NCBI GenBank assembly: GCA_023415775.1
Contig: JAEZJM010000017.1
Span: 106,595 to 170,594 of the forward strand
DNA length: 64,000 nt
Direction of reading: 5' to 3'
DNA from: Bacillota bacterium
GTDB lineage: Bacteria > Bacillota > Negativicutes > Sporomusales > UBA7701
Shown one piece after another: positions 8,800 to 17,119 of this stretch. Every line of letters starts with the position of its first letter. Position 1 is the first letter of the stretch. A model generated the notes under the pieces. It was not told the origin of the DNA and did no database searches. It saw only the letters and a list, made by a program, of their open reading frames with translations. A program made the position numbers and the translations under genes.

Positions 8800-9744
8800 T
8801 CAGGTGGCGCGGCAGTCGAAAATAGCTTTCAGGCCGCCCGGAGGGGCGAAGGCGGCGGCGCCGTCGGCCAGACGGAAGATGCCGCCGACGAGCGGCTCGA
8901 CGTCGACGAGACGCCGGGCCAGCAAGCGGAGGGCGGCGGCCGTCGGTCCGCAGCGGGAGCCGACGAGGGTGAATTCCTTGACCACCCACATCGTGGACGA
9001 CAGGAGGGCGTCGGCGGCGAAGGTGCTTTTGAGGACGATGCGGCCGCGGGGCTTGACGACGGCCTGGGCGCAGGCGAGGCCGCCGGGGTTGCCGGTGCAT
9101 TCGACGACGGTGTCGAAGGGTCCGAGGTCGGCGGTCTCGTCCGCCGTGACCGTGGCCGCCCGGCCGGCGAGCAGGGCGAGCTTGGCGGGGTGTTTGCCGA
9201 TGACGGTGAGGTCGCAGCCGGTGAGGCTGAGCACCTGAGCGACGAGTTGGCCGAGTTTGCCGTCGCCGAGGACGGCGATGCGCTCGGACGGCCTGATGTG
9301 GCACTGGTCGCAGATTTCAAGGGCGGCGGCCAGCGGCTCGGTGAAGACGGCGGCGAGGTCGCTCACGCCGGGCGGCACTTCGTGGAGGTTGGCGACCGGC
9401 AGGGTGAGGTATTCGGCGAAGGCGCCGTCTTTGGCGGTGATGCCGAGGACGCGGCGGCTGAGGCAGTGGTTGGCGAGGCCTTCGCGGCAGCGGGCGCAGA
9501 CGCCGCAGCCGAGGTTGATGTCGGCGACGACCCTCTTGCCTGCCCACCCCTCCCCTGCTTCTACTATGCCGACGAATTCGTGGCCGAGGATGCCGGTGAA
9601 GCCTTTGTAGCCGGCGAGGATTTCGCGGTCGGTGTTGCAGACGCCGGCGTAGAGGATTTTAACGAGGGCTTCGCCGGGGGCGGGCGTCGGGACGGGGCAG
9701 TCGTCGCGGTATTTGAGCTGGCCGTCGAAGTAGAGGCAGCGCAT
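8800..9744 (-). CDS. Zinc-dependent medium-chain dehydrogenase
   Basis: A 314-aa MDR-family alcohol/polyol dehydrogenase. It shows the catalytic zinc Cys in AGVCNTD and the GHEFVG motif, and a structural zinc lobe GCGVCARCREGLANHC. The Rossmann motif AVLGDGKLGQLV (near residue 165) follows. It is shorter than the usual 340-350 aa because the C-terminal region is compact. The start is well supported by AAAGGAGAG 6 bp upstream. Substrate unknown. It is transcribed alone, with strong hairpins downstream. Confidence 0.87.
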   Translation of the reverse strand: MRCLYFDGQLKYRDDCPVPTPAPGEALVKILYAGVCNTDREILAGYKGFTGILGHEFVGIVEAGEGWAGKRVVADINLGCGVCARCREGLANHCLSRRVLGITAKDGAFAEYLTLPVANLHEVPPGVSDLAAVFTEPLAAALEICDQCHIRPSERIAVLGDGKLGQLVAQVLSLTGCDLTVIGKHPAKLALLAGRAATVTADETADLGPFDTVVECTGNPGGLACAQAVVKPRGRIVLKSTFAADALLSSTMWVVKEFTLVGSRCGPTAAALRLLARRLVDVEPLVGGIFRLADGAAAFAPPGGLKAIFDCRAT

Positions 9745-9792
9745 GGCGGTCTCTCCTTTGTATCGTTTAACTTTAATATCTCGGCTTCATTG

Positions 9793-10008
9793 GCGGCTTT
9801 TCTCCGGCTTTAGGTTCTCCCCCCGCTGCGCCGGCGGTCTTACTAAGCTCATCGCCGACGGCTGGCCGTACGCCGCTAACTGTCTCCTGACAGATAGCGG
9901 CTCGCTCGCCGTCCATGGCTCGCGCCGGCTGCCGTTACCGGCTCTCTCGCTAAGTAGCGGCCGCCGTCTCGCTTGAAGGGGGCATCACCCAAAGCCGGAG
10001 AATGCCGC
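9793..10008. repeat. Large inverted-repeat element, family C copy 1
   Basis: About 216 bp whose ends are complementary: GCGGCTTTTCTCCGGCTTT on the left and AAAGCCGGAGAATGCCGC on the right. The interior holds nested palindromes around GATAGCGGCTCGCTCGCC. The copy at 19148 is inverted and closely similar. It has no coding capacity of its own; the open frames running through it are chance. Confidence 0.7.
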
Positions 10009-10033
10009 GCCGCGGAAGCGACGGAGATCGACG

Positions 10034-11497
10034 CTATTTCCCGAGACTGCGGAGGGTGCGGGCGCGGGCTTCGGCGAAGTTGATTTCGGCGAGCCAGTTG
10101 GCGCGTTCTTTGGCGACTTCGCCGATGAAGGTGTCGTAGTTTTCGATGGCTTTGGGACGCTGGCCGAGCAGTTCGGCGCGGAGGCCGGCGATGAGGTATT
10201 TCAGTGCCGCCTGGGCTTTGTCCAGACGGTAGGCCTGCTCTAGCTTGCCGATGGCGATGGAGTATTCGCCTTCGTAGGCGTGGACGAGGCCGAGGTTGCC
10301 CCAGGCGGGGGCGAATTTGTCGTCGATTTCGAGTATCGCCGTGAAGTCGGCGCGGGCGGCGGCGTATCGGCCGGTGAGGATGTTGGCGTAGCCGCGGCTG
10401 TTGAGGTAGTGGACATCGCCGGGGGCGAGGGCGACGGCGCGGCTGTAGTGGTCGAGGGCTTCGGGGTACTGGCCGCGCTCGTAGTAGGCGTGGCCGACGG
10501 CGAACCAGGCCCGGTGGCTGTTGCCGTTTGTTTCGAGGTAGCGGGCGAGGTCGCGGAGGCCGGCGTCGGACTGGCCGGCATCGAGGAGGACGGTGCCCCG
10601 CAGGTAGTACATGTGGCTGTTGGCCGGGTTCTTTTCGAGGGCGGCGGTGGCGGCGGCGACGGCGTCCTGCTTGTTGCCGAGGTAGAGCCAGGCGTGGGCT
10701 TCGGCGGCGGCGAGGTAGCCGCCGAGGAAGAGCCAGACGCCGGCGAAGAGAACGAAAGCGCCAAGGAGCAGGGCTCTGGCCGCCCCGGATAATGTGCGGC
10801 TTTCCTCGCCGAGGGCGGGACGGAGGACGAGGGCGGCGAGCGCGCCGCCTAAAAAGCCGCCGAGGTGGGCCCAGTTGTCGATGAAGGGGTCGGAGAAGCC
10901 CAAAAATATCTGGAGGAGGGCGAGGGCGCCGATGAAGGCGCCGATGCCGCGGTCGCGGAGGTAGAAGTCGGCCCGCCGCCGGTAGAAGAGGACGGCGAGG
11001 GCGCCCATGAGGCCGAAGATGGCTCCCGAGGCGCCGACGCCCGGCCCCGGCTGCATGGCGAGGCTGAGGAGCGAGCCGCAGACGGCGGCGAACAGGTATA
11101 TGGCGGCCGTTTTGGCGAGGCCGAAGGCGTGCTCGGCGGCCAGGCCGAGAATGTACATGAAGACGGTGTTGCCGAGGATGTGGTCGAAACCGCCGTGGAG
11201 GAAAGCTGCGCTGACAAGGCGCCACGCCTCGCCGGCCAGGACGTTGTCCCGGTAGAGGGCGCCGGCGGCGATGACGGATTCTTTGCTGACGAGGGCGCCG
11301 GTGGCGACCTCCCACAGGTAGACGGCGATGTTGACGAGGATGAGGAGGGTGATGAGGACGGGGAAGTAGGACATGCCTTTTTCGAAGGGGACGCGGGTGT
11401 CTTTGGGGCGGGCGGGGACGAGCATGTCGGGGGTGATGAGGATGGGTTCCTCGGCGGGCGGGGACCAGACAGCGGGTTCGCGGTTTTCGCCGTTCAT
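10034..11497 (-). CDS. Rhomboid family intramembrane serine protease with C-terminal TPR repeats
   Basis: 487 aa. A cytoplasmic N-terminus of about 40 aa leads into a rhomboid domain (residues about 45-240) with HGGFDHILGN, the catalytic serine in GASGAIFGLMGA and the catalytic histidine in NWAHLGGFLGG. A seventh hydrophobic segment follows (LLLGAFVLFAGVWLFLGGYLAA), then about six tetratricopeptide repeats to the C-terminus. Bacterial rhomboid-TPR proteins such as GluP have this architecture. The ATG at 11497 overlaps the upstream gene's stop (TGATG). It cleaves membrane proteins; its targets are unknown, and the co-transcribed zinc-ribbon membrane protein is a possible partner. Confidence 0.92.
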   Translation of the reverse strand: MNGENREPAVWSPPAEEPILITPDMLVPARPKDTRVPFEKGMSYFPVLITLLILVNIAVYLWEVATGALVSKESVIAAGALYRDNVLAGEAWRLVSAAFLHGGFDHILGNTVFMYILGLAAEHAFGLAKTAAIYLFAAVCGSLLSLAMQPGPGVGASGAIFGLMGALAVLFYRRRADFYLRDRGIGAFIGALALLQIFLGFSDPFIDNWAHLGGFLGGALAALVLRPALGEESRTLSGAARALLLGAFVLFAGVWLFLGGYLAAAEAHAWLYLGNKQDAVAAATAALEKNPANSHMYYLRGTVLLDAGQSDAGLRDLARYLETNGNSHRAWFAVGHAYYERGQYPEALDHYSRAVALAPGDVHYLNSRGYANILTGRYAAARADFTAILEIDDKFAPAWGNLGLVHAYEGEYSIAIGKLEQAYRLDKAQAALKYLIAGLRAELLGQRPKAIENYDTFIGEVAKERANWLAEINFAEARARTLRSLGK

Positions 11498-12318
11498 CAG
11501 CGTCCCTCCCCGGTGTCGAGCAGTACGCCGAGGGCTAAAGCGACGCGCCGGTCGACAGCGCCGCCGGCGTCTTCGCTCATGTCGAGGGTGTAGCGGTCGA
11601 AGATGGTCATTTTGCGGTTGAATTCGCCCAGTACGGTCTCGCGGTCGGGGGCGTAGAAGACGAAGTTTGTGCGGAAGAAGGCGATGTCGACGATATAGCC
11701 GGTGAGGCGGCGGAGGAGGGATAGGATGATGGAGTCCTCTTGGGCGACAAGCAGCAGGGCACCGTCGGGGCCATAGACCCACCACCTTTTGCGGAGGAAG
11801 TCGGTGAAGCGGTTCTTTTTGTAGGTGGCGAGAACGTTGTCGTTAAGGTCGCGGAGGGTGAAGCGGGTGGCGGGGAACTGGACGATATAGTCCTGGGTGA
11901 CGGTGAGGATGGAGGCAGTTTTGTTTTCGTCGGGGTAGAAGTGGATGTGGCGCACCGGCCCGATAAAGTAGGCGGCTACGATGGCGAGCAGGAACCAGTT
12001 GAAGACCGGCATGGCGGCGGTCAGGACGACGCCCAGTAAAAGGAACATGACGACGAACGCGATCCTCTGCAGCACCAGCGCCGGGCGCTCGACGTAGAGG
12101 AGGGGGTTGCCGTCCTCGTCGCGGACGTGGTATTTGGTGTTGATGGCGAAGTGCTTTTCGCGCAGCTGGAAGAGGTCGCGGTCGAAGGCGGCCGGGACCC
12201 GCCGCTCGGGGGCGCGAAAGACGCCGTGGCAGGCCGGGCATTCGAGGAGCCGGCCGGCGTACTGGCTTTTGAGGTTGTAGAAGGCGTCGCAGGCGGGGCA
12301 GTTGACGGGGACGGCCAT
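11497..12318 (-). CDS. Zinc-ribbon membrane protein with LURP-one/scramblase-like domain
   Basis: 273 aa from the ATG at 12318, chosen for its AAGGAG site and because homology begins with MAVPVNCPAC. The N-terminus is a zinc ribbon (CPAC near residue 7 and CPACHG near residue 28). A hydrophilic stretch and two hydrophobic segments (IAFVVMFLLLGVVLTAAMP, FNWFLLAIVAAYFIGPV) follow. The C-terminal half (LRDLNDNVLATYKKN, VYGPDGALLLVAQED) resembles the beta-rich LURP-one-related/phospholipid-scramblase fold; this is a weak, by-eye call. It overlaps the rhomboid gene start, so the two act in one operon. Confidence 0.75.
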   Translation of the reverse strand: MAVPVNCPACDAFYNLKSQYAGRLLECPACHGVFRAPERRVPAAFDRDLFQLREKHFAINTKYHVRDEDGNPLLYVERPALVLQRIAFVVMFLLLGVVLTAAMPVFNWFLLAIVAAYFIGPVRHIHFYPDENKTASILTVTQDYIVQFPATRFTLRDLNDNVLATYKKNRFTDFLRKRWWVYGPDGALLLVAQEDSIILSLLRRLTGYIVDIAFFRTNFVFYAPDRETVLGEFNRKMTIFDRYTLDMSEDAGGAVDRRVALALGVLLDTGEGR

Positions 12319-12400
12319 GAAATGCTCCTTTTTCCGCGCTTCGGCGGAAACTTTAATTGCCGGGCAATAATATGGAGTGTGGGAAATAATGGTGGGATAG

Positions 12401-12641
12401 CCTTTCTCCGATACCGCAGGGCCGCAAAAACGCCCGGCTCCGATCCTCCGGCCGAACGCTCCGTAAGGCTCGCTCCGCGCGCCCGCGAGCACCGTCGCCA
12501 ACGGACGTCCGTGTCCGATGGCTCCTCGCTCGGCCGTCCATGGCCTCGCGTGCGACGGCGCTCTACGCTTCGCCAACGGTGCGTATTCGGCCTCCGCAAA
12601 GTCGCCGGTCGCTTTTGCGGCCCCGCTGGTCTCGGCAGGCG
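12401..12641. repeat. Large inverted-repeat element, family B copy 1
   Basis: About 240 bp with complementary ends (GGGCCGCAAAAACG near 12419, CGCTTTTGCGGCC near 12610). The interior shares CGTCGCCAAC and GATGGCTCCTCGC blocks with the copy at 50119 and, more distantly, with family C. It lies directly next to family A copy 2. No gene is seen. Confidence 0.7.
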
Positions 12642-12659
12642 TTCCCCTCGAATTGGCGA

Positions 12660-12782
12660 ACGGCCGTTCAGAAGCCCCCAGATGCTAGGCGGGGCGAGGA
12701 AGCGCAGCGCCGCGTACTCGGAACGTACGCAAGCAAGCTCCCGCAGCCCCAACAACGCAGATGGGGGCTTATCAACGGCCGT
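12660..12782. repeat. Intergenic hairpin element, family A copy 2
   Basis: The outer arms ACGGCCGTT/AACGGCCGT and inner arms AGCCCCCA/TGGGGGCT are complementary, and the central hairpin is GCGTACTCGGAACGTACGC. It ends 6 bp from the stop codon of the minus-strand GGDEF gene, so it is the first part of that mRNA's 3' UTR. Confidence 0.75.
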
Positions 12783-12788
12783 CAAAGT

Positions 12789-13724
12789 TTACAGCTGACG
12801 AACCAGATTGCGGCCGGATTGTTTGGCTTGATATAACGCCTCCTCCGCCTTCGCGACCAGCGCTTCGGGGCTGGCCATCTCGTCGGGGAGGACGGTGGCG
12901 GTGCCGACGCTGACGGTGAGGTGGCGGTGGATGGCCGAGCCTTTGTGCTCTATGCCGAGGGTGGCGACGGCGACGCGGATGGCTTCGGCGACGACGAGGG
13001 TGCCGAGGCTGTCGGTATTGGGCAGGAGGACGGCGAATTCTTCGCCGCCGTAACGGGCGGCGAGGTCGCCGGCCCGGGCGATGGTGACGGATATGGTGCG
13101 GGCGACTTTTTTCAGGCATTCGTCGCCGGCCTGGTGGCCGTAGGTTTCGTTGTAGGCTTTGAAGAAGTCGAGGTCGACGAGGATGACGGACAGGGGCGTC
13201 GCCTCGCGCAGGGCGCGGCGCCATTCTTCGCCGAGGCGCGCCTCGAAGCGGCCGCGGCTGTCGATGGCGGTGAGGCCGTCGAGGGTGCCGAGGCGGGCGA
13301 GCTCCTGGTTTTTGGCGGCAAGTTCACGGGTGAGGGTGTCGAGGGTGTGCTGGTATTCGAGGATGCGGCGGCCGACGGCGAGCCGGCTGCGCAGCAAGGC
13401 GGGGTGGACGGGCTTGGCGATTTGGTCGTCGCCGCCGGCTTCGAAGCCGCGGGCGATCTCGTCCTGGCCGCTTTTGGCCGTGAGGAGGATGATGTAGATC
13501 TGGCTGAGGGCTTTTTCTTTTTTGAGCCGGGCGCAAAGTTCGAGGCCGCCGGGGCCGGGCATGGCCGCGTCGAGGAGGACGAGCGCGGGACGGGTCTCGC
13601 CGCGGAGCGCCCGCCAGGCTTCCCCGCCGCCGGCGGCGACTTCGACCTCGTAGCCCCATTCTTTTATCATCGGTTCGAGCATTACGCGGGTGGTTGCTTC
13701 GCCGTCGACGATCATCACTTTCAT
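12789..13724 (-). CDS. Response regulator-diguanylate cyclase (REC-GGDEF)
   Basis: 311 aa. The receiver domain (residues 1-120) keeps the phosphorylatable Asp in VLLDAAMP and the Lys in IAKPVHP, but has VDGE instead of the usual acidic pair at residues 6-9. A coiled-coil linker (about 120-145) precedes a GGDEF domain with intact GGEEF (near residue 227) and an upstream RAGD inhibitory site five residues before it, so product inhibition is likely. It synthesises cyclic di-GMP. It is monocistronic, with no adjacent kinase. Two HD-GYP phosphodiesterases lie elsewhere in the window. Confidence 0.92.
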   Translation of the reverse strand: MKVMIVDGEATTRVMLEPMIKEWGYEVEVAAGGGEAWRALRGETRPALVLLDAAMPGPGGLELCARLKKEKALSQIYIILLTAKSGQDEIARGFEAGGDDQIAKPVHPALLRSRLAVGRRILEYQHTLDTLTRELAAKNQELARLGTLDGLTAIDSRGRFEARLGEEWRRALREATPLSVILVDLDFFKAYNETYGHQAGDECLKKVARTISVTIARAGDLAARYGGEEFAVLLPNTDSLGTLVVAEAIRVAVATLGIEHKGSAIHRHLTVSVGTATVLPDEMASPEALVAKAEEALYQAKQSGRNLVRQL

Positions 13725-14075
13725 CCGTCATTCCGCCTTTGCGTAAATTTGCCATTTCTGGGCGATCACGCCTAGTTTCCAGCTTTCTACAAATGCAGCG
13801 ATTTTCCTGCCGCGGCCGCTGCTCGGCCGATAATGATCTCCGCGAAGCAGTCAAGCGGTGGGGCAGGTGGAGTTGGGGATGACAAGGGAAATAGAAAAAC
13901 TCCCTGACTTCGGTCCGGGAGTTTTTTAATCTCCGCGTGCGAGGCTGTACCAGTTTCCTGGGATAGCGACCAACCATCCCGAAAAGTAAAAAGTGTAAAA
14001 GAGTCAATACTATAGGCGGTACATGTGGCATCCCCGCCAACCGGAGGCAAGGAGGGGTCGCCAGTCGGGAGGATT
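13725..14075. other. Intergenic region with peptide-repeat fragment and hairpin
   Basis: No intact gene. Bases 13853-13876 read GCGGTGGGGCAGGTGGAGTT and encode AVGQVELG on the plus strand, the same short peptide found at 15018 and 17276 near the accessory island. A terminator-like hairpin AAAAACTCCC/GGGAGTTTTT follows at about 13904-13927. This looks like the decayed 3' end of a gene. Confidence 0.5.
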
Positions 14076-14567
14076 ATGGGCAGGGAATATTGGGGGCTCG
14101 CCGCGCTGGCTCTCGCCAGTATTTTGCTTGTGACGATGTTTGGCCGCACCAATAAGCCACGGGAAAGCCTGTTCCTCTTTGTCATGGGGCAAACGGTGAG
14201 CTGGCCGGGCACTATTATCTTGGCTTTTATAGGCAGTATCGAAGCTCCTGTGCGGTTGTTCCCTAAAGCCACCGACAGCAATTTCGCCCTTGCGTTTATT
14301 TTCCTGCCGGCGGCATATGTCGCGTATTATTGGCATTATCCCCGGAACAAGAGCCGTATCCTCCAGATCGCGTATACCCTTGCGGTTACGGGCGGCAGCG
14401 CGTTGGCGCATGTCGCTGTGCAAAAATATACCGATTTGTTGGTCTATATCGATTTTACGGGATACCGGCTGTGGCTGATCAATATCATATCGTATTACGC
14501 AGGCCGTATCTATTGTGATTGGTTTTTCAGCCAAGTGGCGAAGGCGAGGGGACGGAAGCCGCGATGA
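14076..14567 (+). CDS. CBO0543 family membrane protein (first of tandem pair)
   Basis: 163 aa from the ATG at 14076, which has GGGAGG 4 bp upstream; the longer reading is unsupported. About five membrane segments alternate with conserved polar motifs: the RTNKPRESLFLF loop, APVRLFPKATDSNFALAF and WHYPRNKSR. These fit the CBO0543-type family of small membrane proteins common in endospore formers. Function is unknown. Its last codons overlap the start of a paralogue (ATGA), so the two are translationally coupled. Confidence 0.75.
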   Translation: MGREYWGLAALALASILLVTMFGRTNKPRESLFLFVMGQTVSWPGTIILAFIGSIEAPVRLFPKATDSNFALAFIFLPAAYVAYYWHYPRNKSRILQIAYTLAVTGGSALAHVAVQKYTDLLVYIDFTGYRLWLINIISYYAGRIYCDWFFSQVAKARGRKPR

Positions 14568-15034
14568 GTTTGGAGGGCATGATTTTAGCCGCTTCGGCCG
14601 TGGTTGCGATACTATCTCTCGCGCTCACCCCGAAAAACAAGTTGCTGCAGATGCAGTTTATCATTTTTTTCGTGCAGCTTCCCACCTGGCTGCTCGGCCT
14701 GTCGGCGGTGGAGCTGGAGCTGCTGGAGTATCCCTACCGGGAGCTGGCCAGCGTCAACAGGACCAGTTTTATTTTCGAATTTATTGTTTTGCCGGTGTTG
14801 TGCGTCCATGTGAATAATTATTACCCGTGGCAGGCGAGGGCGCTGGCCAAGGCGGGGTACCTGGCGGGTATCAGCCTGCTTCTGACCGGCTTTGAGGTTA
14901 TTTTGGAGCGATATACCATGCTGATCAGATATACCGGGTGGGAGTGGTACTGGACCTCGGTCAGCGTGCTGTTCATCATGTGGCTGACCCAGAGAACGGT
15001 GGCATGGTTTTTTGACGGTGATCGCGGGGGATAA
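14564..15034 (+). CDS. CBO0543 family membrane protein (second of tandem pair)
   Basis: 156 aa from the ATG at 14564. It repeats the organisation of its neighbour: LTPKNKLLQMQFIIFFVQLPTWLLG, the family motif EYPYRELASVNRTSFIFEF and NNYYPWQARA, with about five membrane segments. The pair probably arose by duplication and may form a heteromer (inference). The C-terminus (WFFDGDRGG) overlaps, in a different frame, a short peptide-coding fragment shared with 17276, so the 3' end may have been altered by rearrangement. Confidence 0.75.
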   Translation: MSLEGMILAASAVVAILSLALTPKNKLLQMQFIIFFVQLPTWLLGLSAVELELLEYPYRELASVNRTSFIFEFIVLPVLCVHVNNYYPWQARALAKAGYLAGISLLLTGFEVILERYTMLIRYTGWEWYWTSVSVLFIMWLTQRTVAWFFDGDRGG

Positions 15035-15074
15035 GATTGGGGCGGTGGGGCAGGTAGAGCTGGGGGTGTATTAG
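15018..15074 (+). pseudogene. Gene-end fragment encoding VIAGD..GAVGQVELG.Y (copy 1)
   Basis: In the plus frame it encodes VIAGDKIGAVGQVELGVY followed by TAG. Copy 2 at 17276 encodes VIAGDRGGAVGQVELGAY followed by TGA. Six of the eight codons differing between them before the stop differ only at the third base, which points to past selection on this protein frame. There is no start or ribosome site. It overlaps the end of the CBO0543-like gene out of frame and marks the left edge of the AT-rich island. Identity unknown. Confidence 0.5.
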
Positions 15075-15334
15075 GCTTCGGCCGTTGATAAGGCCCTGAG
15101 ATAATAACAGACGAGTTTCCTGCATATTGAAATCATAGATAAGAAAAACATAATCCACCTAAAGATTGACCACCGCGTGATGCACGCCAATAGGCCTGTT
15201 CATATTAACAGAATAGAAAGCTTCTGTGCGAACTTGAAGCGCCAGTTTTGTTTTAGGTACACCAACCGAGCAGGATATGTTTGCCATGATGTTGAAGCAA
15301 TCGATTGTATAGTCCTTATATAGGAGAGATTTAT

Positions 15335-15931
15335 ATGCTAACCAAAGATGCCGAAATTCGTCATCAACTAAAAGAAGAAATAAATCATAAATTTGCTAAT
15401 ACAGACAGTATTGTTATTAATGAGTTAGATGTATGTAATGGTACTGCCAGAATTGATATCGCTGTTATCAATTGCGCCTTACACGGATATGAGATTAAAA
15501 GCGATAAGGACACTTTGGAGCGTTTACCTAAACAGATGGAGGCTTATAATCGCTTTTTTGATTATATTACTGTAGTATGCGGGCAAAAGCATTTAGAGGA
15601 AATATCAAAACGAATTCCTGAGTATTGGGGTATTTCTGAAGCTATTCAACAATCTGATGCGGTTTTTATTAATAGTATAAGAAAACCAAAACAAAACGAA
15701 GAAATAGAAGCCAAAGCATTATTGCAAATGCTTTGGCGTAATGAGATATTATTTGTTTTAAAACAATTGGATTGTAATAAACAGATTTTTAAGTATCCCA
15801 AATTTAATCTAGTTCAATTTTTGATTAATAACATGAAGTTGGAAGATATTCAAAGCTATGTTCGGGTTTGTCTTAAGGCGCGCCCACTTGATTGGCGGCC
15901 TGATGCGCAACGAATGATATGTGATGGTTAA
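15335..15931 (+). CDS. sce7726 family protein (putative PD-(D/E)XK nuclease)
   Basis: 198 aa from the ATG at 15335 with AGGAGA 7 bp upstream. The sequence INELDVCNGTARIDIAVINCALHGYEIKSDKDT (residues about 28-60) is the sce7726-family core. RIDIAV followed by YEIKSD has the D...E-x-K pattern of PD-(D/E)XK nucleases. Members are scattered in accessory and mobile regions and are suspected defence nucleases; the biochemical role is unproven. Codon use is AT-rich, unlike the GC-rich backbone, indicating transfer. Its 3' end overlaps the convergent beta-family gene by 59 bp, and both C-termini look natural. Confidence 0.85.
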   Translation: MLTKDAEIRHQLKEEINHKFANTDSIVINELDVCNGTARIDIAVINCALHGYEIKSDKDTLERLPKQMEAYNRFFDYITVVCGQKHLEEISKRIPEYWGISEAIQQSDAVFINSIRKPKQNEEIEAKALLQMLWRNEILFVLKQLDCNKQIFKYPKFNLVQFLINNMKLEDIQSYVRVCLKARPLDWRPDAQRMICDG

Positions 15932-16895
15932 TAGCAATTTTAACCCACGATTCTAAATTGCCATGATTACAATTCCTAACTCCTGTGCAGGCAGTATTTG
16001 CGCAGGAGTTAATTTCATTATCTCCCCAACAATGCCTTGCGCCGCAATAAAACTTTTCCTTAACTAGTATTTTAGATAATTGATGAAATTGCGGAAAGTC
16101 GAATTTATTATCTCTATTTAATTTTCCACGAATAATATACCATGAGTTATCATGGGTGTAGCGAATCGTGGGAATAATAGTTACTCCTTTTGTTGGGTCA
16201 ATCTCAATTTCATAAGGATCATCAGACCCGTAATCTCCAAAAATTATTCTTTTGTTGGTTTTTAATAAAGATTGCCACACTTCCCATTCAATACGTTTTA
16301 TTGACGTAACACTCAATGGTTTTAGTCCAGACAGTGTTTCGGGGAAAGATGAGCCAGCAAAAATCAATCGTCTAAACTTTTGTTTTTTGCCCTTTTCGTA
16401 ATCACTTACTTTTAATATAACATCACTAATAAGCTTTGTGATAACTGGTATGCTGTTGCTATAATTAAGCAACCAAGGTGCATCGATAATAATATCTATG
16501 TTATTAGCCATAATTCCACAAGAATCAATAAACGGTTTAACTACCTTATCGAAATCCAATCCAGCGTCAATTCTTAAGACAATTGATTTAACTTTAGCCA
16601 CAACAGATTTACTGGTTAATGGATTTACGGCTAAAATAAACGATAGTCCAGCCTGAGTAAACTTATCAATTGCGATAATTTTTTCAGCATCTAACATTTT
16701 AGAATCTCGGTGAAAATCTAATATAAATTCCCTTGAGGGCCAATGCCTCTTGTATGCTCCAATTATACTATCATAGTTTTTAGACATAAGGCACGTTACT
16801 GGTAGTATAGTATCCTTTATCGTGTCACTCAATTTTGAAAGAGCAATTTGTTCACCCCGCTTCCATTTCAAATTAGGTACATAACAAACTGCCAT
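15873..16895 (-). CDS. Beta family protein (phage beta-protein-like), accessory island
   Basis: 340 aa starting MAVCYVPNLKWKRGE with AAGGAGGG upstream. The pattern YVPNLKWKRGEQIAL, the FPETLSGLKPLS block, EWEVW and FGDYGSDDP match the widespread but uncharacterised beta protein family. The C-terminal region has several Cys and His (CGARHCWGDNEINSCANTACTG), perhaps metal binding. AT-rich codon use marks it as acquired. Family members are often next to sce7726/sce7725-type genes or restriction and toxin genes, so a joint defence function is inferred. Here the partners are convergent rather than collinear. Confidence 0.75.
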   Translation of the reverse strand: MAVCYVPNLKWKRGEQIALSKLSDTIKDTILPVTCLMSKNYDSIIGAYKRHWPSREFILDFHRDSKMLDAEKIIAIDKFTQAGLSFILAVNPLTSKSVVAKVKSIVLRIDAGLDFDKVVKPFIDSCGIMANNIDIIIDAPWLLNYSNSIPVITKLISDVILKVSDYEKGKKQKFRRLIFAGSSFPETLSGLKPLSVTSIKRIEWEVWQSLLKTNKRIIFGDYGSDDPYEIEIDPTKGVTIIPTIRYTHDNSWYIIRGKLNRDNKFDFPQFHQLSKILVKEKFYCGARHCWGDNEINSCANTACTGVRNCNHGNLESWVKIAINHHISFVAHQAANQVGAP

Positions 16896-17083
16896 TTTAA
16901 TCCCTCCTTCAATTTTTATCTACATTATATTGCAGAACAAATAAAAACAATGTCGAAAAAGGAATATTATTCTATTTTTGCTTACTCTTGCGGATTTAAC
17001 CTATGCCGTTATACTTTTAGGGCCAATTCCTTTTTTTAGCCGGCGGCACCGCCCCAAGAAAAAGCCACAGCCGGCCATAAAAA

Positions 17084-17112
17084 AAGCCTGACTCCTAAAA
17101 AGAGCCAGGCTT
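17084..17112. terminator. Terminator-like hairpin
   Basis: AAGCCTG..CTC paired with GAG..CAGGCTT around CTAAAAA, with an A-run on the left and so a T-run on the minus strand. It stands between the beta-family gene and the debris at 17120-17332 and does not follow an intact gene directly. Confidence 0.6.
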
Positions 17113-17119
17113 AAAATTT

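Noticed and set aside
14025..14075. A longer N-terminus for the first CBO0543-like protein.
   Set aside because: The extra 17 residues are hydrophilic and lack a ribosome site, whereas the ATG at 14076 has GGGAGG at proper distance.
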